A stretch of 20,396 nt of DNA from Phoronis australis (taxonomy: Eukaryota; Phoronida; Phoronidae): assembly GCA_002633005.1 (NCBI GenBank), contig NMRA01000100.1, positions 490,646 through 511,041 on the forward strand, written 5' to 3'. The notes below the pieces were generated by a model. That model saw nothing but the letters and a program-made list of their open reading frames with translations. It did no database searches and had not been told where the DNA came from. Of the stretch, positions 18,772-20,396 are shown piece by piece. Numbering within the stretch: position 1 is the first letter of the stretch; each line of letters opens with the position of its first letter. The translations under genes and the position numbers were made by a program.

Positions 18772-20396
18772 CTGCAAGAGATGAAACATTGATGTCACTA
18801 GTCCAGGTTTCTGTTCTAGGAGAGCCTGTTCTATGAGCTGAAATGAATCATTTGAGCAATTCATGTCCTCAAATATTTGATGAAATGCCAAGTACAAGCA
18901 CCACAACTTACATGAAGGTAGCACACAGAAAGTCTTTCATCTTGTAGCGTACATTTAAGAGGCTCCTTTTATTAATACTACCGTATGTGTATTTGTTATT
19001 CACCAAACAGTTGTCTTACTTGGTTCAGCGAGCGTTGTTCCCGTTATGTCAGTCGTGCAGGCTGTTTGGTCGGGGAATTCAGAGTTGCTGGAACAGACGC
19101 GGAAGGTAAACGTTGACGACTCTGCCAGACTGTCAACTGAAAACAACGCAGTGGGTTGCCCTGACGACAGAATGGTCACGGTTGTTTGTTCACCTTTACC
19201 AGAGACGCGTTGCTGAAGTGAAAAGTACTGTTTGGAACCTCCGTCAAATCCTGACTTGCATCGGACTGTCAACGAAGTTGATGCTATGTTGGTTACTAAA
19301 CAACGTCTTGGAGCTTCCGAGGGACCTGTAAAGATTTAAATGAATTAAATGACATATGTTGGCGGCTCATAGAGAAAAGTTTCAGCTTTTGAATTAATGT
19401 TTCCGGACTGATTTTAGATGTTAAATAAAAGAACGTAACGGTAGATTGTTATCTTGTCAAAAACACTTGTAACCAAATAAACCATGGCACGTATTTCCAT
19501 TTGATTTCAAGTATAGAGTGCGGCACGGATGAACCGTGTTTCTATTAGGGGTGGCTAGTTTCGGCAGAAATGAAGTATTCCATTTTAAAGCTCCCTAGTT
19601 CGAGCCGGTGCGTCAGGAGAGTACGAGTTGAGTGGTGTCAGTGACCACACGGTATAAAATTAAATGTCGAGCAATCAATCAGTTTTGTCCCGACTCCGTG
19701 GAGTAGAACATTCAAGCTGTCCAATACTCGTAACGGCTAATACAGTGTTCACTGGATTTATGATGAGTACGTACCCGGTGCTACCACTTCGATGGGACAA
19801 GGCTGGCGACTGGAGCCCAGTGAGTTGTTTGCAAAGCACTGGAATGTTGTGTAGTCGTAAGTTGTACTGGAAGACGACAGACGGGGGTTGTGATTTGACT
19901 TCCGAAACAGTTTTCCAGTAACCGAATACAACTGAGACATTATATGGAGTTTAAATATTAGAACTAGCTAATCTTGCCTTGACAATAGATCCTTGAATTG
20001 GGCATGTCGACAGAAGCAACGACCATGTATATACAATATATTCATTATTTTCAACCGAATTTTGCAATATGTTTCACCCATCACCTACGGTAAGCAGAGG
20101 AATTCGATAACTGAGAACTACCTTTACGAATATGCGTCTGGTATACTTCGTTCCCTTGCGTGTCTGCGACTCGTTCAGAGCGGTCTGTGATGATCTGGTT
20201 ATCAAGTTATATTTGAAAACGCCTAATCAGGTCCTGTTGAACATCAATGCGGAAGCCAAAACTTACTTTGGTGTGTAGAAAATTGACGAATATGCGTGAT
20301 ATCTGTCCGTGGGAGTAGTCCTTCCGGGTACGGAGATGGTTTGTCCAGCACTATTCAGCCATACGAAGGTCACAGCGTTAGGATTGGCATACACTC
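18563..20396 (-). CDS. Ig - FN3 - transmembrane cell-surface protein, C-terminal 244 residues
   Basis: Minus-strand exons 20396-20267, 19866-19775, 19325-19020 and 18771-18563 join in consistent phase into 737 bases: two edge bases plus 245 codons including TGA. Visible in order are an Ig domain (core Trp in VTFVWLNSAGQ, then YDYTTFQCFANNS with the F-strand Cys and an NNS glycosylation sequon), a fibronectin III domain starting GPSEAPRRC with a GFDGG motif, a short Thr/Ser/Ala-rich stalk, a hydrophobic helix (VYVIVALVVVVCVGGLVGTA...), a basic stop-transfer RNKKK, and a 19-residue cytoplasmic tail ending KKTSY. The GFDGG FN3 motif is shared by nephrin, echinoid and kirrel-type adhesion receptors, but I cannot name an orthologue. 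The N-terminus with signal peptide and probably more Ig domains lies beyond 20396. Confidence 0.85.
19020..19325 (-). CDS. Fibronectin III domain exon
   Basis: The acceptor is ATCTTTACAG before 19325; the donor is CCAA|GTAAGA after 19020. The exon encodes one complete FN3-sized unit of about 100 residues. It runs PSEAPRRCLVTNIASTSLTV and RCKSGFDGGSKQYFSLQ, through FSVDSLAESSTFTFRVCSSN with the FN3-like L-x-P/E-x-(T/Y)-x-F-x-V pattern, to TTDITGTTLAEP. Four cysteines in one FN3 domain are unusual and could form two disulphides. Phases match both neighbours. Confidence 0.87.
19775..19866 (-). CDS. Ig-domain exon, F and G strands
   Basis: The acceptor is CGTCTTCCAG before 19866; the donor is CCGG|GTACGT after 19775. 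The exon holds one base, 30 codons and one base. It encodes TTYDYTTFQCFANNSLGS and then a linker RQPCPIEVVAP. The D-Y-x-x-F-x-C-x-A-x-N-x-x-G block is the Ig F-strand signature. The second Cys in the linker is extra. Confidence 0.82.
20267..20396 (-). CDS. Ig-domain exon, cut by window edge
   Basis: On the minus strand the exon enters at 20396 and ends with donor AAA|GTAAGT (donor bases 20266-20261). It encodes VYANPNAVTFVWLNSAGQ, then TISVPGRTTPTDRYHAYSSI and FYTP, the B-to-E strand part of an Ig domain with the invariant Trp. The B-strand Cys is not visible and is presumably just upstream of the edge. It ends with two bases of a split codon. Confidence 0.8.

Noticed and set aside
19548-19600. 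Possible tRNA-like A and B boxes (TGGCTAGTTTCGG and AGTTCGAGCC)
   Set aside because: Bases around the B box cannot form a T stem and no acceptor stem is seen; it lies in an intron of the Ig-FN3 gene.
1-20396. CRISPR array, bacterial operon or phage module
   Set aside because: Introns, domain types and repeat content are animal; the regular 44-bp array has no spacer variation, so it is a minisatellite and not CRISPR.

Overview
The window looks like nuclear DNA from an invertebrate animal. It is AT-rich, its genes are split by introns of up to several kb with GT..AG boundaries, and it carries several foldback (inverted-repeat) elements, minisatellites and decayed coding fragments. The species cannot be fixed from sequence alone. 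A marine deuterostome such as amphioxus or a hemichordate is a reasonable guess, but that is inference. Three single N positions (1963, 4103, 9709) show a draft assembly. Two of them sit exactly between near-identical direct copies, the pattern left when two alleles of a heterozygous genome are joined in series.

Layout. 1-5435: no exon of the main gene. It holds a ~0.95 kb tandem duplication (1011-2950), a frame-broken minus-strand fragment of a cysteine-rich, zinc-finger-like protein (3162-3730), a second N-centred duplication (3885-4316), and a 704-bp structure with 92-bp perfectly matching inverted arms (4453-5156). 5436-16092: the C-terminal ~299 residues, in five plus-strand exons, of a threonine synthase-like 2 (THNSL2) type PLP enzyme. 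All exon phases agree and the gene ends at a stop codon. The N-terminal third, including the PLP lysine, must lie upstream of the window. Its first two introns are 4.35 and 3.76 kb. They contain a recurrent GGTACGTACACTACA-type motif with two ~350-bp tandem copies, a small TIR element, a THAP-like first-exon fragment, a 455-bp foldback and a ~65-bp tandem repeat.

16093-18562: the interval between two convergent genes. It holds a nine-copy 44-bp minisatellite whose unit contains a textbook heat shock element (nGAAnnTTCnnGAAn), followed by CCAAT motifs in both orientations and a TATA-like stretch. It also holds a 409-bp foldback element starting 70 bp past the stop codon of the next gene. 18563-20396: the last four exons, on the minus strand, of a type I membrane protein ending Ig domain - fibronectin III domain - transmembrane helix - 19-residue tail. 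This is a cell-adhesion or receptor type protein.

The two supported genes show no functional link; they are convergent neighbours. The observations most worth a second look are the heat-shock-element minisatellite, the perfect 92-bp inverted repeat, the altered PLP phosphate-binding loop of the THNSL2-like protein, and the large foldback elements.
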